NCBI RefSeq assembly: GCF_001522545.3
Contig: NC_031773.1
Span: 43,940,786 to 44,004,785 of the forward strand
DNA: 64,000 bases
Direction of reading: 5' to 3'
Origin: Parus major
Lineage: Eukaryota; Chordata; Aves; Passeriformes; Paridae
The notes beneath the pieces were generated by a model. It was not told the DNA's origin and made no database searches. It saw only the letters and a list, made by a program, of their open reading frames with translations. Below, piece after piece: positions 1 through 13,870 of this stretch; positions within the stretch are counted from its first letter, which is position 1; every line of letters starts with the position of its first letter. Position numbers and translations under genes: made by a program.

Positions 1-3000
1 GTTTATATAGAGAGCAGTTGCCGGGTACCATTATTTTCTTTTGTGCCTCAGCTGTTAAAATCTTTGCACAGGATGGACTGTTTTCCTTGGAGATCTGGCT
101 TTTTTACAAACAGAAGTTAGTGCACGAGATTTGAGGGTTGCAACAGAGGCAGGTCGCTTGCAATGTAAAATTACATGGTTGCACAAATTTTTATCTTCAA
201 CCTAAATTCATTAACTTCACTGTTCAGGATTGATTACTATGTGCTAAGAAGCATTAAATTGGCAGATACTTCCTGAGCAGATTTCCACCCTTATAGGAGA
301 TCTCAATAGGAACATAAAGCTGGCAATGATGACAAGTTACTGCTTGCACCAGGGAGCACCAGGAATTTTGATGAGGTACACTTTGTCCTGCTGTCAGCAT
401 CAGAAATGGCAGCAGCCCCATTGCAGCTCTCTGCCTGGGACATAGGGGAGCTACCACACCTGGCTGCTTCCTTTGGCCTCTTTTTGCTGTGCCTGTACAA
501 TGGTGCTAATTGTTTTTCATCTGAAGAGAATTTGAAAAATAACTTCTCATGTTCCTTTTGCTCTTGATTGGTGGAAAGGGACAAAGCCTTTGCTATGTGA
601 GCAATAGGCATGGGAGATTTTGTAGAATCAGCCATTATTTCAGAATAAATTTTAATAATTTCATGTGAAAAACTCCAAAAGCAGAGTGGATTTGGGTGTC
701 CAAAACACAGAACAATTGACAGTAGGTTAATTCTCTTTTTCACAGGAAGGAGTTCAAAGCTTTAGATTCTTCCTGAGTCCATCATCAAGCGAGATGCATC
801 AGCTTCCTTGAATGTGGGAGAGCATACCAGGTCCAGAAGCCCTCCAGATCCCTTTCTAGAAGCTCTGTTTTAATGGTTATGATCCAAGAAGGAATTTTTA
901 TAGCAATTCAGCCAACTTCTATCTGACAGGACATTTTAGGTAGGAAAATGAATCCTGTCAAAAAAGCACTGATGCCTTTTAAGTCCTACTGTGGACAATA
1001 GACAAGTCTGTCACTTACTGTTCAGAGGGCATGCCACGTTGGGCAAAACTGAAAGTCAATGAGATTTAGTGTACTTCAGTCGTTTTGAAAACAGTATCCA
1101 GAAACCACTGGTCCAGAAGTTCACCCAGAAGTATATTTAAGGTAGAAGGAACCACAGCAGCTACTGAAATGGAAAAGATCGATGCTAAAACTGAAATAAA
1201 TTTTCTTGTTTTTGCATTTTTAATCAGTTAACAACCTTCTTAGAAATACAGACATGTTTGAAAATAATCTTAAATATTAGAATCTGAGGGATTCTTCTCA
1301 TATTTTGTTGCAAAACATTTTAGAAGACTTGGCAAGAAATAAAGAAATGAAGTACTAAGGGAATGACTTCACAGAACTTAAAAATATCTCTTTTTAAATG
1401 AACTTCAGCACGATTTTTTTTTCTTTTGACAATTTTAAGGTGCCTATATTGGCACTAGAACATTTGCAATTATTTCCAGTGGAGAAATTGGAGTGAGGAC
1501 TGAGTAGATAGGGGAACACTTGAAAGAATTAATGTAATCCTGTTATGTCTGATCTGCTGTCCATCAGCAGGGAAGGTTATTGGCTCTATGAGACTGTTAT
1601 TCTAACTAAGTGGAACAGTATATTCAAACTTTAAATGCTATGATAAAATAGCACCTAGAAATCTATGTTACTTCCTCAACACGTTGTTCAGTGAGACACT
1701 GGTGACTCTTCACTTGTTTGAATTGAAGTCTTTTGAAGGTGCTTTAAAATAATATTTTTAGTTGTTTGTAATCATGCATTTCATATTATTTTGGCATTTA
1801 TGTTTCCTCATATCACTTTTCTTGGATATCCCAATCCATGTTCAGTGGCCAGTTTATTTCCCAAATACATGCTAAAAAAATATTTCTAGGACCAATGGGT
1901 GGTTTCTCACATGGGTGAGATCTCACAGATCTTCTTGTGGGGATGGGGACCCAGCCCAGAGCTAAACGCCTTTAGTGTCACCAGAATAAGTAACAGGCAT
2001 GAGCAGCCATCAGCCCTGTCACAGCCTGATCTCTGCAGCAGAGTTCCCTACCCAGCCTGCCTGCACAGTGGAAAGTGAAAGAAAGATAATTTGACTTGGA
2101 GGCTGCAGTGGTCAGTGGTCCCAGTGGTCACTCTTGGCATAGAACAGCAGTTGGACTGAGCATGTTGCAGATGGTGTTTTCCTCCTACAATCCTTTCCTC
2201 AAGAAAGGATTGCCTGTTAAAGCCTGCCTGGTTATCTTTTGGAAAGGATAAGCAGAAATAGAGCTCACTGAGGATCCAGACCATTTATTGTGCTTTTCTG
2301 GATTTTTTGTGATGACTCAGCTACCATTTAGCAAAAACTCATAGGAATTAATTAGGCCTGTTGCTCATAATCAATGGCTGACAACAAGTTATGTAAACTC
2401 TGCAAAATATACTGGATGTGAGAGAAAATACTGCCTATGATAGGTTTAGTATTTAGGGGCTTGCTTTTTAAATTTTAGTTCTAACTTAATATTGCAAGAG
2501 TGGAGAACTTGGTAAGTTCTCCAAGGTGGTAAGTGCAATTGATGGTGAACACACAAATGGAGGTCCAGGCAATTAAGTCTTCCTTTAGAGGATCTTCTAC
2601 TTCTTTCCATTTGTTGCATAATATGTTAATAACGTGAATCAGAGTGTTTGGACTTCACAGGATTTTTAAAATTTAAATGTAAACATATTTTTATTTTTAC
2701 TTTAAATATATATATAATGAACCATCCTAATTAAATAGCAGGGCCAAAATCTGATGCTGTTTCCAGACAAGAATCTCATTAAGAGGAATGCACCTCTGGA
2801 TTTTTAATTTTCTTTTAATGGATGAGAAAGCAAATTTCAGAGGATAAATGGTGTTCAAAATTGTCTTGTCTCAGCCAAGTCCTTATGTGTGTGTGGAGGA
2901 GGAAGTGAGACCTCTGAGGATGAGTACCAGCTATAATCAGCCCTTGGCTTACTGGAGGATCTTTGTAAATTATAAGTCTTGTCCCTGTCTCCAGTAGCAT

Positions 3001-5142
3001 CATCACTGAGCTGGCAGTGCCATTCTCTAAGTCCTGAGCGCTGATTCCAGCAATGTGGCTGTGGTCAGGAACCTATCTGTGCTGTGAGAGTGTGTGCTCT
3101 GGTCAGGTGAGATGCTTTTTGTGTAGCTTCTAGTGGTGACCAGGGATAGGAAAATATGGAGCCATCCTCTTCATAACATACTTTTTAATACATGAAAAGC
3201 ATAGAATATCAGCAAGAAGAGGTAACATATGCTTGTTCAGCTAGGTGTAGCTTTCCAGATTCTCTCTGAGGAGCCAGGAGTCCACTAAACTGTACTGAAC
3301 AAAAATATCCAACACACATTAGCTACTTTTATTAGAATAAGTTCCTATATTGCCAGGAAAAGAACAAGCACAATGATAGTAAATGCAAAATTGTCAACTT
3401 TCTCCATCATTCATACAGGCTTTGGCAAGAAAATATGGATTGTAACCATGATGAACTGAAAACAACATTACCAAAATAACTGGAATTTTCCCATTACCAG
3501 CAAAAGTGCAGCTATTACAATCTATTATTATGAGTGTAGTTGAAAGTGCAGACATGGTTTGAATGTACAAAAAAGCCTCAAGACTGGACATCTTGCAAAC
3601 ATTTCTGAAAACTGCTTCTGTCTTAGTTTCTGTAGTAATGCTAAAATAATGCAGTTTGAGTCAAGCCAACTATTACTCCCTCTTTACTGTTTATGTCTTT
3701 TTCCAAATATCTTTTGGAAACTTGTGGGGGGCTTTTTGTGGCTTCCTCATGCTTGGGGCTAGTGAAAAAAGACACAGATTTAAAGTGCATTCACAACCTG
3801 GGCCATTGGCTGCTGAATTTTCTAGTGGGCCAGTAGACCTTTTTTCCCCCTCTATTGCTCCAAATCCAGGCTTATTTATGACTGTGGACAACTATCTGTG
3901 CTGACACCTGCAATGTTTTGGCTGAAATCTGGAGTTAATAACTCCTCTCAGCTTAGTGCCAGCCTTCACTTTCCCATTGACAATTGTCTGCTGCACTTTC
4001 TAAGCTGGAAGGGGGAATAGCCCCTTCTGCTGTTGCACTGAAGCACCTTCTCTCATTGCCTCAAACTACTGCAGCAGAGGCACTTGAGCTTCTGTTTATA
4101 AATGTTCCAAGCAAATTTCATGTTCCCCAGTTGACTAAAGCGTTTCTTTTCTGGAAGGTAATCTGGTTTAACCTGTCTCTTTCAGAAGAACTCATTTTGT
4201 TTGGCTAAAGTACACTTCAGGAAAAAAGGAAATAGGTTTTTAACTGGACATAACACCAGATGGGTAAATACTAGTTTTCACCTACCTTTGAGAACAATCA
4301 TGAAATTTAGCAGTGAAAAAGAGCATGGGAGCCAAACCATAATCTGAAGGTATAGTAATGACTGCATATATCTTGTCTATGCAGCAGCAATGTTTTCTAA
4401 TGGCTTTATGAATGAAAAAAAGATGAAGCAACTTTCCCCTTTATAAGAGAATGTGTTGTATTTATTTGATAGAGCAATTAGCACAGTTTAAGAATCAAAA
4501 ATGCTTTGTCTATGCTCTTTAACAGTTGTTTTATTTTTGTTGAATTTGACATTATCTGTCACCAAGGTTAAATAAGGGAAACACCGCCTACTGGTAATAC
4601 AACAGAAAGCTTTAGTATGAAATCAATATTGTTTTAAGGACAATTTTCTCTAATTAGATTGAGATGATAACATGACTGATCTCTCAGGAAGTAAATTAAC
4701 TTTCTATATATATATGCAGAATTTTGGTTAAAGTATCATTAAAAAAGGAAACTCACCTCAAATCAGACAATTCTTATCCTGATCCTGACTGACTTGGTGA
4801 TAACAGTAGCAGGGATTTTCATTTGAAAAATATCAGATTCTTCCCTAATCTATTATTCATTAATGTATTTATGTGAGTGAGTGATTTAGATGTAAATATA
4901 ATCTATTACCAAGGAAAAAGAATATGTCAGTGCAATGGACTTGTCAATATGTTTTCTGCCATTAATATCTGTCTGGGCTGAAGAAGAATGGTTTATTCGT
5001 TTGGGTTTATTTTCCTATGATGATTCATAATTATGTGATATAAAATAATGTCAGTATAGGATTGGCTGTAACTTGTAGGAATCTGTCTGAAGGCAGGTTT
5101 CAGAAGACTCTGGTTAAGTGAAGATGCTAGTGGCAGAAGCTT
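1..5142. other. Gene-free AT-rich stretch
   Basis: I recognise no exon, RNA gene or transposon here. The open frames are short and mutually overlapping, and none shows a known domain. Small AT runs occur, such as a TA run near 2707. This is ordinary intergenic or deep intronic DNA. Confidence 0.6.
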
Positions 5143-5372
5143 TCATAGGATCATAGAATCATAGAGTACCCTGAGTTAGAAGAAAGCCACAAAGATCATT
5201 GTGTCCAACTCCTGGCCCTGCACAGGACACTCCAAGAGTCACACCCTGTGCCTCAGAAATTGTCCAAACACTTCTTGAGCTCTGTCAGGCTGGTGCTGTG
5301 ACCACTTCCCTGGGGAGCCTGTTCAGTGCCCAAACACCCTCTGGCTGAAAAACCTTTTCCTACTCCTTTGAG
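5143..5372 (-). mobile_element. CR1 LINE 3' fragment, minus orientation
   Basis: The left edge carries ATCATAGAATCATAGA, the reverse complement of the CR1 3'-terminal octamer-like repeat. It is followed by the familiar CR1 3' body in reverse: a 'gtccaactcctggccctgcac' type block, then 'gagctctgtcaggctggtgc', 'cttccctggggagcctgttc' and 'aaccttttcct'. Only the last part of the element is present, the usual 5'-truncated state of CR1. It has few differences from the remembered avian consensus, so it is moderately young. It resembles the copy near 13.5 kb in the opposite orientation. Confidence 0.93.
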
Positions 5373-8300
5373 TCAAACATATGTTTCAATAGTAGAAATC
5401 CAGTGAGAGATGATGTGAATAAGTAGTGAAGTAATGAAGATGAAATGAAACATATGCATTCTAGAGATGTTTCTCTGCAGTAATACAGAGATTCCTTTGC
5501 ATATGGGTTTCTGGGGAAAAAAAAAGAAATATTCAGCTTCAATACAAGGACATGGAACTCAGCAGAATTAATGATTTCCTGTGGATGCAGAAAAGTGACT
5601 CATTTTCTACAAGCCATTAACTCCTCCACAAGCAAAGAAAACTGTTGAAAGTCCTGTCCAGAACCAGGGACGCGATTAGAAACTGTGCTTTAAATGGTGG
5701 GCATGATTTTATTGTCCTTTACACTGTAGGTAACCCAGATTTATCAGCCAAGATTTTTGACTGATTTACCAACTCTGGATCAATTTTAAGCTTTCCTGTG
5801 CAAGCACAGCTACTTGGAATAGTGCAGTGTTGAGCCCTTGTCCCTTGCAGAAGGAGCACACAGTGTGCACTTTAGTATCTTCGTGGTCTAAGACAATTTT
5901 TTCAAGTCTGGATGATCTGTTGTGATCTTCTGTTCTGCCTGATCAAATGTGAAAGGAAACACAGAAAATCATTAGTATTATTCTGATCTAAAAGACAGTG
6001 CTCAAAGTTGGATGTATCTATATATTAAAGGCTTAAGTCAATGAAAGAGAAAAACTATACAATTGCTTGCAATATGTGAGAAAGAACATGGCTGAATTTG
6101 TTGTCTACACCTTCTATTTACATTTGTGATTGAATCTCAGTAGCGGATGATTGCAGCACATAATTTAATAATCAGCTCTTGGATGGTTCTGTAAATATAG
6201 TAAAGATCACAATCTCATTTAGATATGTAGCTTGTTGAGTAGATGATAAACAAACCAGGAGACTGATAAAAACAAAGCCATGACAAAGAAAGTGTTGGAG
6301 ATTTTCTTGAGTTTTTAGTGAACATTACATCTGAACCTAAGTATCTCTTCAATCTCCCTAGGGTCAGAGGAGGAGAATCAAAGGAGAATGGGACTCCAAA
6401 TCTCCTGAGAAATGAGGTGAAAAGGGCATCAATGAAACCAATTTCAAAATCAAATTGCTATAGGTTTTAGAGATACTGATAACCTGCTAATACTCCAACA
6501 ATAAAAAAAGCAGATAAACAGCAACACCTGTTCCTGTCTTTTCTTTGTCACCAAGTAAGTAAAGAGGTGTCCTCGTTTCACTGATGTTTAAAATGCTTAA
6601 ACATTCAGTGACAAAAAGAGAAACAATGATTTAAGGACAATAATGGTGGCAAACAATCAAGTGAGACAAGGCTTTGGCAGGAAAAAAATACTTTGCAGGA
6701 CACACAGCTGTTTTTATTTCTTAATGCTCCCCAAACCTTTTTAGGTTAATAAACATTAACATCACTCCAGGTTAATATGGCTGTGACATTCATCTACTTT
6801 TCTATTGTCTCTGTAGCATTAATGACAGAGTCAGTTTAAAAGATCAAATTAAATGATGCCACCAAAAATGTCAGCTACTGCTCTCACCCTTCACTGTGGA
6901 GCTGTGATGGATGACAGACCACCTTCTAGATTGCAGATGAATCAGACCCTGCTCTGATGGTTGATTTGGCTTATCCTCAAATGGAAGTTAAATCCGTAAT
7001 ACACCTTCCTTTTGCTGTGCTGCCTTAGGGCTGTCTGCTTCAGGAATACTAAAATAATCACAGCTGCAGTGTGGCTGCACATCTTTAGGTTCAGCTCCAT
7101 CCTCTTTGGCACATGGTTTCTGTGACCTTGGACATTCAAGTAATCTCTCCATATATTATTCTTTTTTTTCCTCTTTTGTCAGTTTTGATTTTATAATCTC
7201 CAGGGCAGAGAAGCCTGTTGCTTATCACAGAATGAGGGTATCTGGCTACTATTGTCATGCAAAATAAATTATGAACTGAAGTTATTAATACTAAATGACT
7301 TACACTGGTAGAAATTTAGCATTTAATTACTCTTCCGTGTTTAAAACTGTATTCTCTATCCAGTTGTTTTTAAGGCAAAAGGGCATGGATTTGAAGCTGC
7401 AATGAAAGGAAAGCAGTGACAGCTGCTGGGTTTTCCAGTTGGCCACAGAAATTCTTTGGGACTGTGCAGTCATTAGATTGAGCCTAAAAGTTTTACCACC
7501 TAGCCTAAAATTTAAGCACTGTCTGTCTCAGCTACTTACATGAAGTTACAGTGTGGTCATAAAGCAGTCAAATGCTGCCTCTGGGTTCACCTCCCATCCT
7601 GGCAGAGCAGCAGTTCCATAGGTCATTGCCACCTCCTCAGCCATCAGCAAAAGTTGCTCTCTTCTTCTAGACATCTTTCCCTGAACTGCTGTCAAGAACT
7701 GACCCTGGTTATATATCTGAATGTCTGCTTTTTGTGTTGCCCTGAGTCCATTTTCACAGCATCTGGAAGAAATCTGAAAATGTACTTTTTCACAGGTGCA
7801 CACTCTTGGATGGGGTTAGTGGGTAGCATCACTGTGTTTGGCATTTTGCTGGGTGCACTTTTCAGTGCCTTAATTTTCCCCTCATGTCCCTGTTATTTTC
7901 CATCATTTTCCTATAGTACAATAGAATATACTATTTTGCTGTTATTGACAAGCAAATGGAAGAGACTTGAATAAAATATTGATCTCAATATTCGAGGGAG
8001 TAAATGTGTGGGCAAATGGCATTTCCTGTGGTTTTGGTGCTGTAAAAAATGTAGGAAATGTTGCTTCTCAGATCTAGTTGTGTTTGTAGCCTATCACCTA
8101 AGTACCAGATGAGCAGAGGCAGGAGGAATGTTAGAAGGGATAAAGCAGTCTTGGCCAGGACTTCCTCGGGCACTGAGATGCACACAGAAAATAATGCACC
8201 CTCTAAAATGCTAATGCTAAAAAGTTTTTATTCTTTGATTAATGCATCCAGCAAATCTTAACTCTTAATAACTTTGTGCTGCCAGTCCCTGCTGTCCTGT

Positions 8301-9729
8301 CAATGCACTCACACATGGCTCAGGAGGCAATTGTTTGCTTTGCAGCTGTAATTCGGCTACATCGCTTTAAAAGTTGGTCGCAGTTGTTTCTTGGAGGGTT
8401 TTGTGTAGGTTGCTTTTTCTTTTAATGTGCTTTCTGCAATGCAGCTGTGTCTCGCTGGCAATCAGCATTAGTCTGTAAGCTACTTTTTTTTCCCTGTTTT
8501 CAAGTATTCATTCTGCATCTGCCATCTCTGCAACAGGGACTGTCCAATTTGCGAGTGGGCACTGTTCCATTTGAACAGACGGGGAGGAGTGGAGACAGAC
8601 AAAAGATCATATGGAGTAGTCATCTAAAAAGTGTGGTGGTGAACCTGATCAAGTGGCATGGATTTTTCTTTATTAATGTCTTGGGTTTTGCCTTGGTTTT
8701 GTTTCTTTGTTGGCTTTTTTAAATATAAAACTTAGAAAATCCTTCATAAATTCCATTACAGGGCAGCCATGAAGACAATTGACAGTAATACTGCACCCTG
8801 AGTGAACATAGGGTTTGAAAACAGAGTGTGACCTCTCCTCTCAGGCTGTGATTTCTTGTTCAAGGGATTAAAACAAACAAACAAAAAAACCCCTACTTTA
8901 TTTTGTTTCCATGCCTGTGTCTAAAGCGTATTCAGAAGAATTCTTTTCAGTGGTCATGACATAAAGGCTTACACAGCAGTGTGAAGAACTGGTGTCTAAC
9001 TCTGTAACTTTTCAAAGTGAAAAAAGCTTCCAAGTTTTTAAGCTAGCTGTACAGCTGCTTACACTGGAGTATAAGGGGTAATTTAAAAATCAGCCCCTGC
9101 CTCTTCTTATGTTATTACAATGTAATCTGGCCACAAGGCTCAGAAAAATATTTTATCTGAAGTGTATTTTTTTCCATTAGTTTATAGCATTTGTTCTAAG
9201 CTTTTCCAAAACCCTTTTTGTTTTCAGTTGCATGGTGTTAAGTGTCACAGTGTACAGAAGGTTTAAAAAATAACCTAACTTCTATTTCTTGCCTTTTTCA
9301 TTTCCTTGTTTTTCAATCCTAGCCAGTTTCCATCTCCTCTTTCCTTTGCCCTTGACTAAGCAAGCACAATTTAATCAGATTTATTGGGAGATAGGAAAGC
9401 AGAAATTGAGAAACAGATAAGAGAAGCAATTCAGCATGGTTACAAGTTACTCGTGCATCTCACAACCAATGTGAGCAGATTTTGGGGGCCTTGTTTACCC
9501 TCATGTAGTCCTGTGGGTCATTTTAAACTGTTGAGTCAAGTAATGTTTTGGGTAGAAAAAACCATTATTTTCCTTTCTCTTTCTTTTTTTTTTCCCCAAA
9601 AGTTTTTTGAAGACAAGTTGTTTTTTTGTTTCTTAATAGCCTACAAAACCTCCATTTTGATAGGTTGTAATGACTTGAACTTCTGTGTTTCTGAAAAGAA
9701 TTTACATTCCTAACAAAATATATTAGAGC

Positions 9730-9753
9730 CTGTACTCCTGTACTCCTGTATTC
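9730..9753. repeat. 8-bp tandem repeat, 3 copies
   Basis: Three consecutive units of CTGTACTC, the third with two changes (CTGTATTC). This is a short minisatellite-like duplication with no coding context. Confidence 0.85.
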
Positions 9754-12623
9754 TCTAAATTTGTAAATTATATAGTAATGGGTACATGATCATTTGGTTT
9801 CTGATAATTTTTAAATGTAATAGATGTGGTTTTATTGTTTTTAACACTGCACAACTTTTATTCATAGTGGTTGCTGGCAAAAAAAATTACCTGTCTGGGT
9901 AGATGAGAGTTTATCCCCATGTGAAATCCTGTCTTGGTAAGATGAATAGTAGGTTGTGTTGCTGACTTTTAAAACTCCAGACCTTGGTGCATACCAGGTC
10001 AGGAGCAAAGCTCATTTACCATGTCCTAAAATTAGGTTTTAAAATTAAACTTCAGCTTTTTATTTTACCAGGTTATTTTAGAACCCATTATTGAAAAGCA
10101 AAAAACATGCAGACCAAGTTTCAGGAGAGTTGACAATACTAGTGCATTCTTTCTTGCTAAAGTTTATTAACTAGGTAGATTTTAATACCCTGAACTACAC
10201 AAGTGTTGCCTCATTTTGTGTTTCAAATGGGGCATATGTTAAAGTTCCAGATCTGAGTCTCTGGATTTTTTTTCTTTGTTTGTTTGTGGATTTTGTGAGA
10301 GTTTTTTTGGTTTTTTGTGTGCTTTAATGAGAATTTCAGTTCTTAAAAAATCTAAGTAATTTTTTCTTAGCTTTTCTACAGAGAGGAAAAAAGGAAAATG
10401 TAACTTGAATGCATCTTGCAGGCTTAGAAACCTGACCTGCAAATAAAATCAACCTGAAGCTTTTTAGGAAATCTGGCAGAGTGGAATCCATACTCTGTTG
10501 AAATCAAATCTCCCATCTACTTTTCTGAGAATAAGTCTTCATCTCACATGTTTAAGGTGAATTTATGACTCCTGAAGGTCATGCATTTGTGTGTGTTTTT
10601 AGAATGCTTGGAGCTGATATTGCCCATAGTTTCTGTAAAAGCTTCCTTCATATATTCAGCTGTCTGAAAAAAGAATTCGCCCTTCAAAATGGAATGTAGA
10701 AAAATACGATAACTGCAAATACTGACCCTTAAATTCTCCATGCTGGTCTCATTTTATATTGCTTTTGGGTAGCTGTTACAAAAGGTGGTTCAATATCTTC
10801 TCTTTCACAGGCAGAGACTGGAGACTCTTGACTGGGAAAAGTCTTGTTGGCTGGATAATCTGGCTACTTTGCTGAGGTCCTCAGCCTTTTATTTTAATTT
10901 CTTAAGACAGCCTTGCAATTGTCATTTGTAATTTTGACTGTGTGTGTTTTGACATCTGGGAAACAAGTGATTCCATGGCTTTTGAACACCTAGTGTCAAA
11001 ACTGATGTACAGGAGCCCTTAGGAGAGATTTGAAACCTTGGCACTACACAGCACACCAAGCATAACCGGTTTCAGATTTACACTGAATCATTTGTTTCAG
11101 CTGCTGCATCCCTCTCCATCAAAAGGCATGAAAGCACTAAACATCAAGGAAGATGTGTTTTTGTTATATGAATCCTGGTGCATTTTTCTTCCTTCACCTT
11201 TACACCAGCTCCTCCCACATATTTTCCAGTTGCTTCAGATTACAATGATTTCAAAAATCCATTTTATTTCTTTGAATTGACTAGGGAATGTGCAAAAGTG
11301 TGGCAGCTGTAATTCGGAGTTTACAGAGTTTCTTTTGTGTTGAAGTCAACAAGGGAACAAAACAATTTAGTTTCCAACTTGCATGATAAAACACACAGTC
11401 CTGTGGTAGTATCTCCAGACAATTCACAGTATACACCTACTAACATAGTCTCATTTGTTAGAAATATGTGAGCTGTGTCTATTGCTACATAGAAATATCA
11501 GTAATTTCATGTATATCACTACAGAAATAAAAGATATCCAGGAAATCACTACAGTTATAAAATTACTCATTCTAGAAAGAAGTTTGTTGGAGAAGTTAAA
11601 AATATTTTCACAACCTTGCTGATACAAAACCCCAGAAGTCCTGCCCACTGAAGGTAGGACTTTTATATGTACTGTATGTGAATACTTTTATATGTTGTAT
11701 TAATGCAGGCCTAAGAAATGAGGTTTTGTTGCCCACCCATTGAAAACAAGAACTGTTTCCTTCCAGCCCAGTACTGACAGAGGAAGGAAGGAAGGTAGAT
11801 CCTCATGCCTGGGAATCACACAGATACTGTCATTCTGGCAAACACTAGGCTTGTCCCTCATGGCAGGGAACGTGCTGTGACTGCTCCTTTGACTGGGTCA
11901 AGAAGCTGCAGTGAAGTCTGTGGCCTTACAGGTGTGAAAGGGAGGCCTTACATTCCCCCTTCTCACTCCACACTTTTCTGTAACAAGCCATCTGCAGGGG
12001 AATACTAACAATATGCTGCGCTTTTACATAACGCACAGAAGGCAGAGAAGGCAGTACTGCACTCACAGTGCTTTTGCTTTCAGTGATGCTTTCAGAAGAG
12101 CAGTGGATTATTTACTACAAGCCAGCTATTTGTATGCATTGACATCTATTTGTAAGCTGAAGTAGGGAGAGAGAGCAGCAAGTAGTTTCTGCCCAGCCTT
12201 GTCTCTAGTGCAGAGCTAGTGCTGTCCTGCAGCTCACAGCCACTCTGGATGGGCGCTCAGTGACAAATTTGCAGTCACATGGAGGAAATAGACCTGAATT
12301 CCACCTGTTCCCATGCTGAATGTTACAAGCTGAGGTGTCAGGAGTACATTACGGATCTGTTTTCTACTCTTTGGTGCTGTTTATTAATCAGTAGACACTG
12401 CAGAGATATTCTGGTTACCAAATGCATGGTAGTTGTTTCAGCAACACCCATGGGAAACAGTGGCCTCAATGTGGACAGGTAATGTTTCAGCTAGGGGTTT
12501 GGATAGTACAGGAAGGGAGAAAAAAGTTGATGTCCTGTTGAAAACATGAGAAAGAATACAAAGGAGGAAGAGATAGAGCAACAGAAGGAAGATAAATAAC
12601 TGAAATAACAAAGTTTCAGTTCT

Positions 12624-12641
12624 TGATGATGATGATGATGA
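12624..12641. repeat. GAT trinucleotide microsatellite
   Basis: About six uninterrupted TGA/GAT units, a short microsatellite likely to be polymorphic. Confidence 0.9.
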
Positions 12642-13351
12642 ATGTGAAGTGTGTGGTAACTTTCACCACTTGTTTTAGACTAGCAACCATTTAATTTTCA
12701 CTGCCTGATGAAAGACAGGAGGGTCTTTGGAGGCATTGAAATATAGTGATGTAAATATGCTACTTTTTTCTTATTCTCCTTTTCTTTAGGGGAAGAGACC
12801 ACCAGGTCACAGGATGTTTAGGTGCAGCATTGTCCTTTTCATACACAGGCCCTTACCCCCCCTGCTTTAAGTTGTTATTAGATGAAAGGGCACTGCTCTG
12901 AGATATATGGGTCTAATCCTTATATTTATAAGGGGACATTGCATGTGATGGGAAGTTGGCAGGGGTGAAAAATAGAGTAGGAATTTAGGACAAAGAAAAA
13001 AGTACAAGAAAATAAAGGGTAGCCCAAGAGTAATTATTTTGTATATTCATAATATGAAAAAACCATTGATGACCTTCACAGAAGATGATTGGTCAGATGG
13101 GGCCTAAATTATTAAAGAATTGCAAATACACTGGCATACTAACACCATGGAAGAAAAATACCATACCATGATCACAATTTGAGAAGAATTCACAATATGA
13201 AAGTACCCTGAGAACTATCAAAAGAAAACAAGGTGACATCTTTAGCAGCTGGTGTGTAGTGCTGGCTGTAGCTCAGTAGCTGATTTTTTTGTTGTCTGGT
13301 ACCCCAAAAACAGAATAGGAGGGGCAAGTACCCATCCCTTGACCCTTTTAA

Positions 13352-13610
13352 CAGGTCTAGAGGAAATGCCATGAAGCTGAATCAGAGGAGGTTTAGGTTA
13401 GACATCTGGAAAATATTTTTCACCCAGAGCACTGGAAGAGTCTCACAACAGCAAGCCTGACAGAGTTCAAGAGGAAATAGCTCAGTACTCTCAGACACAG
13501 GGTGTGACTCTTGGGAGTCCTGTGCAGGATCAGGAGATTGAATTAATGGTCCTTCAAACCCAGCATGTTCTATGATTTGGTGATTCGGTGATTCTATGAT
13601 TCTGTGATCT
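13352..13610 (+). mobile_element. CR1 LINE 3' fragment, plus orientation
   Basis: It begins near 'atgaagctgaatcagaggag', then reads 'gtttaggttagacatctgg' and 'cacccagagcactgg'. It ends with the CR1 tail, including GGTGATTCTATGATTCTGTG. The middle ('cagggtgtgactcttggga', 'gtcctgtgcaggatcagg') is the reverse complement of parts of the 5.2 kb copy, so both come from the same or a closely related subfamily. It is 5'-truncated and has no coding capacity. The 5' boundary is approximate. Confidence 0.93.
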
Positions 13611-13847
13611 GATAATGCTGTGGATTGTCTTATGTTTCATCTTTTTAACCAGAGTTTGACATGTAATGGTGATACCTTTGAAAATGCACCTGCTCCACAA
13701 AGTAGTAATTATAAAAGCACTCTCAGATTCTAGTTGTTTTCATTCTCACAGTTTATGTCCTGAGAAGACAATTGGTCTGTAGGTTAGAGAAGAAGCTGAA
13801 TACTTTTTAACTTTAGCCATGTTTCTCCTGCATATTATTTCCTCTTC

Positions 13848-13870
13848 TTTTTTTTTTTTTTTTTTTTTTT
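13848..13870. repeat. Poly-T run (23 nt)
   Basis: Uninterrupted T run inside a T-rich stretch. It could be the reverse of an old poly-A tail, but no retrocopy is visible beside it. Confidence 0.9.

Larger units (their letters stand above)
5373..13351. other. Gene-free stretch with small simple repeats
   Basis: No exon or RNA gene is recognised. Open frames such as the one at 7540-7974 (144 codons) have no known domain and no splice or promoter context. The stretch includes T-rich runs near 9.57-9.62 kb and 10.26-10.32 kb, an AAAC-type run near 8.87 kb, and the two tandem repeats listed separately. Confidence 0.55.

Noticed and set aside
303..743. Minus-strand open frame of 146 codons
   Set aside because: No recognisable domain, and the sequence is not distinguishable from its surroundings.
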